Shown piece after piece: positions 51,380-59,662 of a DNA stretch of 64,000 bases. Source of the DNA: Bacillus sp. SD088. Lineage in GTDB: Bacteria; Bacillota; Bacilli; Bacillales; Bacillaceae_C. Position 1 is the first letter of the stretch. Every line of letters starts with the position of its first letter. A model generated the notes under the pieces. That model was not told the DNA's origin and searched no databases. It saw only the letters and a list, made by a program, of their open reading frames with translations. The position numbers and the translations under genes were made by a program. The stretch lies in contig NZ_JADIJK010000003.1 of the NCBI RefSeq assembly GCF_017355205.1, forward strand, positions 1 through 64,000. The letters are read 5' to 3'.

Positions 51380-52048
51380 CTATACGGGATTAAAGACCGG
51401 CTATACAGGTTTAAAACTCAACTATAAGGGTTTATTTTCCTCTATACGTGATTAAAGTCCGACTATTCGGGTTTAAAACTCAACTATAAGGGTTTATTCC
51501 TCTATACGTGATTAAAGACCGACTATACGAGTTTAAAACTCAACTATAAGGGTTTATTTTCCTCTATACGTGATTAAAGACCGACTATACGAGTTTAAAA
51601 CTCAATTATAAGGATTTTATTCCTCTATACGTGATTAAAGTCCGACTATTCGGGTTTAAAACTCAACTATAAGGGGTTTATTCCTCTATACGTGATTAAA
51701 GACCGACTATTCGGGTTTAAAACTCAACTATAAGGGTTTATTCCTCTATACGTGATTAAAGACCGGCTATACAGGTTTAAAACTCAACTATAAGGGTTTA
51801 TTCCTCTATACGTGATTAAAGACCGGCTATACAGGTTTAAAACTCAACTATAAGGGTTTATTTTCCTCTATACGTGATTAAAGACCGACTATACGAGTTT
51901 AAAACTCAACTATAAGGATTTATTCCTCTATACGTGATTAAAGACCGACTATTCGGGTTTAAAACTCAACTATAAGGGTTTATTTTCCTCTATACATGAT
52001 TAAAGACCGACTATTCAAGATATAAAGCTCCGCTATTCGGATTTAAAG
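51380..52048. repeat. Large tandem array: 11 units of 60-62 bp built of 20-21 bp sub-repeats
   Basis: The motif CTATACGTGATTAAAG starts at 51380, 51442, 51502, 51564, 51625, 51686, 51746, 51806, 51868, 51928 and 51990. Each unit has three related blocks: CTATACGTGATTAAAGACCG, CTATTCGGGTTTAAAACTCA and CTATAAGGGTTTATTTTCCT, so the basic repeat is 20-21 bp (about 33 copies, consensus CTATNNGNGNTTAAA). Copies are nearly identical. There are no unique spacers, no ORF of note and no transposase. It lies between copA and the convergent exporter gene. Confidence 0.95.
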
Positions 52049-52050
52049 CT

Positions 52051-52095
52051 AAAAACCGTCTGTCTGGATCATCCAGACAGACGGTTTAGTTTTTA
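52051..52095. terminator. Terminator of the Bcr/CflA exporter gene
   Basis: Perfect stem AAACCGTCTGTCTGG / CCAGACAGACGGTTT (loop ATCAT) with A and T flanks; also caps the tandem array. Confidence 0.9.
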
Positions 52096-52106
52096 CCAGG
52101 GTATAC

Positions 52107-53324
52107 TCATGAGCGTTTAACGAAAACATAATAAATCATGAATGCCAAAAGACTGCAAATAAAAATGGTCACTGCCATTGGCACGGCTGTCTGATCGCCT
52201 GCAATACCAACAAGCGGAGAAACAAGCGCACCTCCACCAAATGGAAGAATACCAAGAAACGCGGACGCACTTCCTGCAACCTCACCTTGACGTTGCATGC
52301 CCAGTGAGAAACTTGTAGTGTTCACAATCCCCACACTCGAAACAATTAGAAACAACGCAAATAGCAATATCCATAAGGAAAGTGAAAACAAGACAGACAA
52401 GATCAAGAGCAAACTCCCTATAAAGGAGCACAGCACACCCCATTGCAATAAACGGGCTTCTTCAATTTTATCAGCCAATCTTCCTGTAATTTGTGCTGCC
52501 AGGATAATCCCTACCCCATTAATAGCAAACATGATCGAAAATTGCTGTGGAGTAAACCCGTAAAGATTTTGCAATACAAATGGTGAACCCGAAATATAGG
52601 CAAACATGCTCATTGTTACAAAGGCCTGAGCTAATGCGATTCCCATAAATACTCTATCTTTTAACAAGACATGGAATGTTTGAACCGTCTCCAACATCCC
52701 ACCCTGTCTTCGGTTCGCTTTAGGTAATGTCTCTGGTAGCGTAAACGTCACCGCAAAAAATATTAAAAGGCCAATCGCAAACAAAATGACAAAAACTGCT
52801 CGCCAGGATAACCAATTCAACACGGCGCCACCAAATAACGGTGCTAAAATCGGAGCAGCCCCATTCACAAGTGCCAGAAGTGCAATGAATTTCGTTAAGT
52901 CTTTACCTGTATACATGTCTCTGGAAGAAGCACGGGCAATGACGATTCCTGCTGCAGCGGAGAAGCCTTGAACAAAGCGTAAACCAATAAAAATCCAAAT
53001 ATTAGCACTATATGCACAAAGTAGCGAGGCTACAACATAAATAGTCAAGGTAACAAGCAACGGGCGCTTTCTCCCCTTGATATCACTTAACGGACCAAAT
53101 ATCAATTGCCCCATTGCCAAGCCGATTAAACAGGCCGTTATACTTAACTGGCCAAACGACGCACTTGTTTGAAAGTCTTCTGTCACCGTTGGAAGCGCCG
53201 GTAAATACATATCCATCGATAACGGCCCAAAAGCCGTAAGCAACCCTAAAATCAGCACCATCCAAGCTTTATTGAATGGTTTAGATGTCGGCTGATGATC
53301 GATTGCTCGATTCATTTCAATCAT
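52107..53324 (-). CDS. Bcr/CflA-family MFS multidrug exporter
   Basis: Twelve-helix major facilitator of 405 residues. The family signature AFGPLSMDMYLPALP is in TM1; GQLIFGPLSDIKGRKRPLL is motif A after TM2; GFSAAAGIVIARASSRDMY lies in TM4; APLFGGAVLNWLSWRAVF is motif C. It exports small hydrophobic compounds by proton exchange; the substrate is unknown. Starts at ATG 53324 about ten bases after AGGGAGG; the frame runs 31 codons upstream without a signal. It lies downstream of, and on the same strand as, the two-domain isoprenoid enzyme (240-base gap), so export of that enzyme's product is a possible but unproven link. Confidence 0.88.
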   Translation of the reverse strand: MIEMNRAIDHQPTSKPFNKAWMVLILGLLTAFGPLSMDMYLPALPTVTEDFQTSASFGQLSITACLIGLAMGQLIFGPLSDIKGRKRPLLVTLTIYVVASLLCAYSANIWIFIGLRFVQGFSAAAGIVIARASSRDMYTGKDLTKFIALLALVNGAAPILAPLFGGAVLNWLSWRAVFVILFAIGLLIFFAVTFTLPETLPKANRRQGGMLETVQTFHVLLKDRVFMGIALAQAFVTMSMFAYISGSPFVLQNLYGFTPQQFSIMFAINGVGIILAAQITGRLADKIEEARLLQWGVLCSFIGSLLLILSVLFSLSLWILLFALFLIVSSVGIVNTTSFSLGMQRQGEVAGSASAFLGILPFGGGALVSPLVGIAGDQTAVPMAVTIFICSLLAFMIYYVFVKRS

Positions 53325-53562
53325 ACTAAACAAGTCCTCCCTATATACAAAATCACCTATACACCCCTCACCTAATGATTCGCACATGCAAGCGTCACGG
53401 TAATGAGTGTAAGCCAATTGTTATGTGACACTCAAACATTATAACATGCGAGAGACTTGCCACTCATTAGAGAGAATTGTGACAAGCACATAGACTATCA
53501 GCTTGTATATCACAATAAAAGCCCTACAAAGCAATAAGAAAGACTTAACTTAAAACAAACCA

Positions 53563-55941
53563 TCAATACTCTCGATTTACGATATAATTCATTAAATGTT
53601 TCAAAAAAGTAGTTTGCTGTGGGAATTTCTGCAGTGATTCAATGGCAAAGGAATAATGATCCCACATTGCCTTTTTCGCCTCATCTATCCCAAGAACGGA
53701 CACAAATGTCGAGCGATTATTTTCCGCATCTTTTAATAGGGGCTTGCCAAGTATCGCGGAATCGCCTTCCACATCAAGCAAATCATCCTTAATTTGAAAA
53801 GCAAGACCTGCATGATAGGCGAATTTTTTCAAAGCAGCCATTCCCTCTTCCTCCTTGCCAGCAAGAATGGCGGGCATAATGAGAGAAGCTTCAAAAGCGA
53901 TTCCTGTTTTGTAAAAACAGATGGTACGCAATTCTTCTAGCGTTAATTCCTGCCCTTTAGTATCGAGATCCATTGCCTGTCCTTTACACATTTCTGTTGT
54001 CATCTTGGCAGAATAGCCAATCAACCGCAGTACCGTTTGCGGATCGAATCCCTCAAGCGAGGTTTGTTCCTCCACAGCTTTTTGAGTGAGAAAAAGACCA
54101 CTTAGTTCTCCAATAGCATGGTTATACACCTCATGAACGGTTTGCCGTCCCCTGCGGATTGACGCATTATCCTGTGATGGCAAATCATCAAAAATCAACG
54201 AGGCCGTATGCATATATTCCAATGATTTTAGAAGCGGCATAATAGCAGTCTGATCAAGACCATATTCGTTTACAGCCATTACCCATGTCATAATGGATCT
54301 TAGCCGCTTGCCGTCTCCTTGCAGGCTATAGTTGCAAGCTTCTACTATAGATTCCTTGATAGCAGAATCCTGCTCATCCTCTGTAATAAGCAGATTGTCA
54401 TTCATTTGATGCCTGACAGACTTAACCGTAGCGATAAACTCCTCCTGCTCCCTTTTTTCCTGTTGTAAATCTGCTATCATATGATCCCTGAGGAGTTTAT
54501 CAAAAAAATCCACATCCTTGGCATTTTTGACCATATATTGAATCAATTCATTGAATTCTGGAATACCAGCTGCAAAAATATCCATAACTTCCTTGTATTT
54601 TTCAGCCCCAATTCGCACCTTATAGCGTTGCAAACCATTAATGGCTCTGTCTAAAATCACTTCACATGTTTTTTGGTCTGAACCATATAATTCATGGATT
54701 AAATAGGAAATTACTGCCCAATACATTTCAAACGGGTTGACCAAATCCGGGCGCTTATCATGATATTTCAAGTAATAGGTATACGGTGTCACTCCACCCT
54801 GCTTCATATCCTCAAACATATCCGCAAAATCATCTGCAAGCTGGTTGTAGATTCCATAATAAAAAGTTCTGCTGTCAATGCCTTCATCTTCTGCAGCACG
54901 AATGATCGACCGGACAATGAGTCGGGAGGAAGCAGCTTTCACAATTACAGGGATATAAAGCTCCTCATTCGTGTAATGACCATAGGAAAGATCCTTGGTC
55001 CTATCCACTTCCTGCGCTTTAAAGAACACATATGATTGCCCAAGGAAAGTATCTCTAGTGTCTGCTTCCTGGTGGTCCCTAATATATAGAAAGGCCTCTC
55101 GAAGTTCGCTATGGATATATTCAATCAGTTCCTTATTCTTACCTATCCATTCTCCCAGATCAGGGACTACTCCAGTAATCAGCGTTGTACGAATTAACTC
55201 AGAGTATTGCCTTTCCTCATTAGGGGATAATATCTTGGCATCGAGAAGATCATCAATAAAAGGGTAGGTCAATCCATAAGAATATCCCAAACGGATTGCT
55301 TTTTCGAGTCGCTCTGTCCGTTCTTCGAGCAACACCTCATCTTCCATTTCCTCTATGACCTGCATCACGACCCCAGTAATGATCTTTATCAGTTTTCGCT
55401 GTGCTTCAGTTGCATCCATCCCAGCCGGAATTTTGGAGGAAACCTTTTTTAATTTCTCCATCACCCAAATTAGAGTGGATTCCAAGCCCTCCTTTTGAGC
55501 AAAACGATACAACCCTGCCATGCTGAAAATTTCCTCTTCCTGAACAGTGATGTCCGGCAAAATCAGCTGCCTTTTCAGCCTCTTAATAGAACGTTGAACA
55601 CGATGTTGGATATTAGGAGAATCCAACGCTTTTCCAAGATCACGCATGAAGATATAAGAAATACTGCGATCCAGATAATCATCCAGCTTTCCTGTTCGAT
55701 TCATCCACCCTATATATTGATGATAATCATGTCTTTCTGGATTTTTCTTCCAGCCCATAAAAAAAGGGGAAATGGAAAAACGAGGAAGATGATCTTTCTT
55801 CCATAAATGAAAGTCTTCTGTCAAAACAGGGATATAGGAGTAGTGGGAGACTTGTTCATTTAGTATGTTAAAATAATCAGCAGCTTTCTGTTGAGCATGT
55901 AGATAACCCGTATCGCTGTCTTTCCTTAGATGATCATTCAT
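53563..55941 (-). CDS. Fused two-domain class I isoprenoid enzyme: N-terminal divergent domain plus C-terminal polyprenyl diphosphate synthase
   Basis: Protein of 792 residues, more than twice a normal prenyl synthase. The C-terminal half (about 500-792) is a trans-polyprenyl synthase: GKRLR 544-548, first Asp motif DDLPSQDNASIRRG (Asp585/586/591), KTG 678-680, and second motif FQIKDDLLD (Asp719/720/723) with GKPLLKD. Position -5 before the first motif is Ala, not an aromatic, consistent with a chain of C20 or longer. The N-terminal half has its own pair of Asp-rich motifs: YPFIDDLLDA (Asp230/231/234) and ADDFADMFED (Asp370/371/374), 140 residues apart, like a class I fold, but no GKR motif. 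The order resembles fungal cyclase-prenyltransferase chimeras. GAGGG lies upstream of the ATG. Product unknown. Confidence 0.82.
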   Translation of the reverse strand: MNDHLRKDSDTGYLHAQQKAADYFNILNEQVSHYSYIPVLTEDFHLWKKDHLPRFSISPFFMGWKKNPERHDYHQYIGWMNRTGKLDDYLDRSISYIFMRDLGKALDSPNIQHRVQRSIKRLKRQLILPDITVQEEEIFSMAGLYRFAQKEGLESTLIWVMEKLKKVSSKIPAGMDATEAQRKLIKIITGVVMQVIEEMEDEVLLEERTERLEKAIRLGYSYGLTYPFIDDLLDAKILSPNEERQYSELIRTTLITGVVPDLGEWIGKNKELIEYIHSELREAFLYIRDHQEADTRDTFLGQSYVFFKAQEVDRTKDLSYGHYTNEELYIPVIVKAASSRLIVRSIIRAAEDEGIDSRTFYYGIYNQLADDFADMFEDMKQGGVTPYTYYLKYHDKRPDLVNPFEMYWAVISYLIHELYGSDQKTCEVILDRAINGLQRYKVRIGAEKYKEVMDIFAAGIPEFNELIQYMVKNAKDVDFFDKLLRDHMIADLQQEKREQEEFIATVKSVRHQMNDNLLITEDEQDSAIKESIVEACNYSLQGDGKRLRSIMTWVMAVNEYGLDQTAIMPLLKSLEYMHTASLIFDDLPSQDNASIRRGRQTVHEVYNHAIGELSGLFLTQKAVEEQTSLEGFDPQTVLRLIGYSAKMTTEMCKGQAMDLDTKGQELTLEELRTICFYKTGIAFEASLIMPAILAGKEEEGMAALKKFAYHAGLAFQIKDDLLDVEGDSAILGKPLLKDAENNRSTFVSVLGIDEAKKAMWDHYSFAIESLQKFPQQTTFLKHLMNYIVNREY

Positions 55942-56175
55942 TCAGCTCATTCCCTCTGTGTAAGATTGGTTATCTCTATATGGTTTCATGGCAATCAGTA
56001 AAACGAACAATTCATTGTTTAAAAACAGCATGCTTATTAACCAAAAGACTAAAATAGCAACATGAAGTAACTGCCTAAATAAATCAGCTAGTCTTAATAA
56101 ACTGCCTTGGCAAAATGTACTTTACGAAAACATTCCTGCAAATGGATAGATATCTTGAAATAATTGGTAGTATAG

Positions 56176-56298
56176 CTATTTAAATTTTTCTAAAAAAGAA
56201 ACAGGTTGCAGGTAATCATAACCATTTCTTTCTAATTCTGCTACACAAATCGTAAGCAAAAGCTTCTGCTCTGCAAACGAAGTAGCACTTAAAAGATT
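56176..56298 (-). pseudogene. Start-less protein-like fragment
   Basis: An open frame of 40 codons ending at TAG 56176 reads LLSATSFAEQKLLLTICVAE then LERNGYDYLQPVSFLEKF. Composition is protein-like, but there is no start codon: upstream the frame hits TAA within a T7A7 run (56299-56312), right after GAGGGAAATGATG. It looks like a small gene broken by a homopolymer slip, or a sequencing error there. Family not recognised. Confidence 0.35.
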
Positions 56299-56356
56299 GT
56301 TTTTTTAAAAAAACATCATTTCCCTCTAGATTATACTAACCTCTACTTCAATGACT

Positions 56357-56443
56357 TTATTTTGAAGGGATAAAGGTAACTGTAAAACGAAGATTTTTAA
56401 GAACTTGTTGAAATTCTTGTGATTCTAATGTGAGCTTTTTCAT
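56357..56443 (-). CDS. Very small ORF (28 residues), possibly frameshifted
   Basis: Starts MKKLTLESQEFQQVLKNL from ATG 56443, with GATAGGAG eight bases upstream and a TATAAT box further up (minus strand, about 56485). It stops after 28 residues; the adjacent frame continues protein-like as LQNKVIEVEVSII, so a one-base slip near 56370 may have truncated it. Family not recognised. Confidence 0.35.
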   Translation of the reverse strand: MKKLTLESQEFQQVLKNLRFTVTFIPSK

Positions 56444-56652
56444 CAATAAAACTCCTATCGAACCCTATATTTAATATTCATTATACAATAAAAACACTAC
56501 GAGTAGGCAAACCCCTGGTCAGTTGCTCTATACATTCAGGTATCCTTTTATTAACCTCACTGTTGATAGCGTGACAAGACCGTCTTTTGATGAAAACAGT
56601 CAATCCACTTGGACGTTGAGCCAACATCTACAGCTCCACCTTCCAAATTTTT

Positions 56653-57378
56653 TTAACGTAAAGTGAAATAACGTTTCCTCCAGAGAATGATAGTCGTCAC
56701 CGTCAACCACCAATATACAGAGCCGTATAATATACGCTGAACTAATCCTCCTGGAATATCTGCAAAAACTGGCTGTAAAAATAAAATAAAAAGTGATGTC
56801 GCAGTCACCACGGTACAAACAATCGTCCACCATGCTAAATAAGGCAATTCTTTATAGGTAACTTTACTAATTAGAATCATAGCAGGAATCTGTACTATCA
56901 TCCCTGGAAGTGCACTTAGTGTATGCCAATAAAAATGAGCATCAGCAGGAATGATTCCTGAAATGCCATAGCTTATTCCAAAAATACAAATACAAACTGT
57001 TGCTATTGTAGAAGCGCGAGTTTTCGGCCATAAACGATAGAGTAAAATGGCACCTATAAAAATCGCTAAGCCTGTTAGAAAAAACGTCCAATTCATCAGC
57101 CAATGATATGGTGAGCAAATGTCGTATTGGGCAAGTACATACGTGTCTGTTCCACAAGTAGTTACTCCAAGATCACTCATCGGTTGTTTAAGAAAGTTAT
57201 AGGGAGCGGTGGTTGCGCGAATAACAATTGCTTCTATCATAAAATACCCACTTAATGCAATCCAACAAATAAAGCCAATTATAACAGGCTGCTTATTCAA
57301 TTTACGGCATAAAGAGAGTGCTGATCCAGAAACAATTGCGACAAGTATCATTAGTACCTCATGGAACCAATCATACAT
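56653..57378 (-). CDS. DUF998 family membrane protein
   Basis: Polytopic membrane protein of 241 residues with about six to seven helices. The DUF998 landmark is the SDLG box after the first long loop (KQPMSDLGVTTCGTD), followed by NWTFFLTGLAIFIGAILL and a later FGISYGISGIIPADAHFYWH. The start at 57378 follows AAGGTG seven bases upstream; eleven codons further upstream are without a signal. Function unknown. It stands alone between AT-rich spacers. Confidence 0.78.
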   Translation of the reverse strand: MYDWFHEVLMILVAIVSGSALSLCRKLNKQPVIIGFICWIALSGYFMIEAIVIRATTAPYNFLKQPMSDLGVTTCGTDTYVLAQYDICSPYHWLMNWTFFLTGLAIFIGAILLYRLWPKTRASTIATVCICIFGISYGISGIIPADAHFYWHTLSALPGMIVQIPAMILISKVTYKELPYLAWWTIVCTVVTATSLFILFLQPVFADIPGGLVQRILYGSVYWWLTVTTIILWRKRYFTLR

Positions 57379-57558
57379 TCTATTCACCTTCCCCCCGTTT
57401 TTCTCACCCATCCTTGCTATGTCAAATCCATCATTCTAATAAAATTGCCAATGCATAATTTTATGTATATTACATATTTTATTTAATAAATTAATGCGGT
57501 TTGCTGCTTGCTTTTATTATCAAAATCAAAGAAATAAAGAAGCCGTTGTCTATAATTT

Positions 57559-57592
57559 GAATGGGTGCGGCTTCTAAGTCGCACCCATTCTA
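57559..57592. terminator. GC-rich hairpin near the WYL-type gene
   Basis: Perfect stem AATGGGTGCG / CGCACCCATT with a GCTTCTAAGT loop. It lies 38 bases past the WYL gene stop but has no good T run, so a terminator role is only likely. Confidence 0.5.
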
Positions 57593-57629
57593 TGCATTCA
57601 ACTCTGTTATAAATATATGAATTCCTCAT

Positions 57630-57845
57630 TCAGCTAACTCTCCCCTGCTTTACACTTCCAACTGATAAGATGTTACTTATTTTAAATGTTCTAAACTGGC
57701 GTTTAGTGTAGCAGTATGCTTTTATCGTTGTTTGTGATATAGCTAATACCTTAATAGTCCGTTGAGATATTTTATTGTCCCGGTCAATGTAAATGATCTG
57801 TATAGGAGTTCTGTTGTCACAAGCTCTTTTCAAAAAATTAACCAC
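57630..57845 (-). CDS. Small WYL-like domain protein
   Basis: About 71 residues. The sequence PIQIIYIDRDNKISQRTIKVLAI...IKAYCYTKRQFRTFKISNIL resembles the SH3-like WYL domain (the C-terminal K/R-x-FRTFK-I-x-x-I/L pattern is the usual end). A stand-alone WYL domain with no DNA-binding part; related short proteins are common in Bacillus, often of unknown role, possibly ligand sensors. The start is probably GTG 57845 (GGAGTGG upstream), three codons inside the longest frame. Confidence 0.65.
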   Translation of the reverse strand: MVNFLKRACDNRTPIQIIYIDRDNKISQRTIKVLAISQTTIKAYCYTKRQFRTFKISNILSVGSVKQGRVS

Positions 57846-58045
57846 ACCAACCACTCCGAACGTTTGTTTTTATACATTATATACGAACGTGCATTCTTTG
57901 TTCAAGTGGTAAAATATGCTTAAAAGGCCTGGTTCCAGTGTTCACTATACAGTGGTAAAATAATCCAAATCATGTATATATGCTGTATAATTGCATTAAT
58001 AACAAACGGAAGAGATCATCGTTCCTTCCAACACTAATATAAAAG

Positions 58046-58597
58046 ATGAGATGTAGCATAAATAGGAGTGGGAAAAAATGCCAAAGACAGTTATTGGTAA
58101 TAGACGTTCAAAATGCCATGTTTAACGAATCTAACCCGATATACGAAGGAGAAAGCCTACTTAAAAATCTTCAGGAGCTAATTAATAAAGCGCGTACTAC
58201 TAATGTCCCCGTCTTTTTTGTTCAACATAATGATGAAGAATTCATAAGCGGAACACATGAATGGGAAATTCATTCTTCAATTATTCCAAAAGAAGGAGAA
58301 ATTGTAATCCAAAAACATACCCCTGATTCTTTTCATGAAACTGAGCTTCAGGAAAAACTTAAATCAGGGCAAATTCAAAATCTTATTGTCTCTGGAAATC
58401 AGACTGAGTATTGTATAGACACAACGATTCGCCGTGCATTTAGTCTTGGCTATCGTATTACACTTGTCAAAGATGCCCACCGGACATGGGATTCAAATAT
58501 ATTAAGTGCTCAACAGATCATTGATCATCACAATGAAGTGTTGGGTAATGCCTTTGTAACTCTTAAGGAAACCAAAAAGATGCAATTTCTTGACTAG
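58046..58597 (+). CDS. Isochorismatase-family cysteine hydrolase, N-terminus probably frameshifted
   Basis: Cysteine hydrolase of about 170-183 residues. Triad elements are the Asp in LLVIDVQNAMF, the Lys in VIQKHTPDSF and the Cys in SGNQTEYCIDTT, with the cis-peptide region before it. It probably cleaves an amide or enol ether; substrate unknown. The start is odd. AGGAGTGGG (58064-58072) and ATG 58078 are ideal but read MPKT in a different frame; one extra base near 58090 (ACAGTTATTG) separates it from the hydrolase frame. The in-frame ATG at 58046 has only a weak binding site and adds SINRSGKKC. The gene may be slightly broken, or there is a sequence error. Confidence 0.8.
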   Translation: MRCSINRSGKKCQRQLLVIDVQNAMFNESNPIYEGESLLKNLQELINKARTTNVPVFFVQHNDEEFISGTHEWEIHSSIIPKEGEIVIQKHTPDSFHETELQEKLKSGQIQNLIVSGNQTEYCIDTTIRRAFSLGYRITLVKDAHRTWDSNILSAQQIIDHHNEVLGNAFVTLKETKKMQFLD

Positions 58598-58623
58598 AAA
58601 ATAACCAAAAGTTATTTAAGCAA

Positions 58624-58706
58624 AGCCCCACAAAAGGGTACGGCACCTCAAGTGTTAGGTTTTTACTAACATTTGGTGCAGTACCAAAGTGAGGGCTATT
58701 TTTTAT
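58624..58706 (+). terminator. Complex terminator after the isochorismatase-family gene
   Basis: Nested hairpins: outer AGCCCCAC / GTGAGGGCT, inner GGTACGGCACC / GGTGCAGTACC with TGTTAG / CTAACA, then TATTTTTTAT. Confidence 0.75.
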
Positions 58707-58791
58707 ATTAATATAAAGAAGTATAGTTTATTTGGTTTAGTTACAAGATATAAATATCTGTTTTAAGTAATAATGAATAGGAGGAAATGAG

Positions 58792-59370
58792 ATGGATCAA
58801 AGCTCCGTTTTGATTGATATGTACAAAAAAAGTGAAGAGCTAAACTCCTCGCTTTTATCCTATTGGTACAAATTTTCTTACCTAGATACATGGCAATTTT
58901 GGGCTGTAGTGGGCTTATTAATTATCCCCTTAATTATATTATACTTCAACGTTGATCGAACTAAGATATTTGAAATATTATTTTTTGGATTTTCTATACA
59001 TCTATTATGGACTTACATAGATATTGTATTAGGAGCCACCACACTATTTGTCCATCTATATTTTATCATTCCCATCTTACCATTTGCCCTGAGTATAAAT
59101 TCATCAGTACTACCTATTGGATTTATGATGATGTATCAATACTGTATAAACAATAACAAAAACTTTTATCTATATACAGTTCTAGTAAGTGGAATATTTT
59201 CATTTGGATTCGCATCAATCGAAATGTTAATGGGTTTTATTGATTTTAATCGAGGTATGAATGCATTTTTTATTTTTATCATAGATCTAGTCGTTGTATT
59301 TTTATCCTACTGGCTAACTAATTTTGTTAAAAGACTAAGTATAGACAGAGCAAAGCCCTCACCCAAGTGA
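58792..59370 (+). CDS. Multi-pass membrane protein, possibly CBO0543 family
   Basis: Membrane protein of 192 residues with about five to six helices (about 36-52, 60-78, 83-103, 107-113, 125-150, 158-178). It has a short polar N-terminus and a basic end (KRLSIDRAKPSPK). Layout and size resemble CBO0543-type proteins of clostridia and bacilli; this is weak recognition. AATAGGAGG before the ATG is strong. Its stop lies within the terminator stem. Function unknown. Confidence 0.7.
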   Translation: MDQSSVLIDMYKKSEELNSSLLSYWYKFSYLDTWQFWAVVGLLIIPLIILYFNVDRTKIFEILFFGFSIHLLWTYIDIVLGATTLFVHLYFIIPILPFALSINSSVLPIGFMMMYQYCINNNKNFYLYTVLVSGIFSFGFASIEMLMGFIDFNRGMNAFFIFIIDLVVVFLSYWLTNFVKRLSIDRAKPSPK

Positions 59371-59383
59371 GGCTTGTTTTTTT
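59353..59383 (+). terminator. Terminator overlapping the membrane protein stop codon
   Basis: Stem AGCCCTCAC / GTGAGGCTT with a four-base loop and seven Ts. Confidence 0.8.
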
Positions 59384-59520
59384 ACACTTTCTCCATACCA
59401 CTAAGATTAGCTGTCATGTACGTGCCACTTTTCAGCTTTACATTTTAGATCATAGAGTAGCTTCACTAGTCGCTTTCCTGCATTCCAATCTGGTTTGTCA
59501 ACACATACTTAGCATATTAC

Positions 59521-59567
59521 GGAAAAAAATAGAAGAAGACGAACTTCAAAAGTTCGCCTTCTTCACT
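59521..59567 (-). terminator. Terminator of the suf operon
   Basis: Minus-strand stem GAAGAAGGCGAACTT / AAGTTCGTCTTCTTC followed by TATTTTTTT, about 100 bases past the sufB stop. Confidence 0.8.
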
Positions 59568-59662
59568 AAAAGAAAATCTGACTTGGCATAAAGTTGGCAC
59601 GCAGCCACATTTCCCTTTTGTATTTCACCCTAACCCTTGTCGTACCAAAGGTTGTAGGGGTA

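Larger units (their letters stand above)
55942..56652. other. Low-coding spacer with decayed gene pieces
   Basis: About 710 bases between the isoprenoid enzyme and the DUF998 gene. It contains the two small minus-strand frames at 56176-56298 and 56357-56443. The rest (55942-56175, 56444-56652) is AT-rich with no supported gene or repeat. Confidence 0.5.

Noticed and set aside
51380-52048. CRISPR array
   Set aside because: Units are contiguous and nearly identical throughout; there are no unique spacers of constant length and no cas genes nearby.
55942-56652. ComX-like pheromone gene next to the prenyl synthase
   Set aside because: Although ComQ is a prenyl synthase, this enzyme is far longer and no small ORF with the conserved tryptophan near a C-terminus and a following comP was found.
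59367-59591. Possible 74-residue plus-strand gene after the membrane protein
   Set aside because: It starts within a terminator hairpin, runs across the suf terminator and shows no family features.
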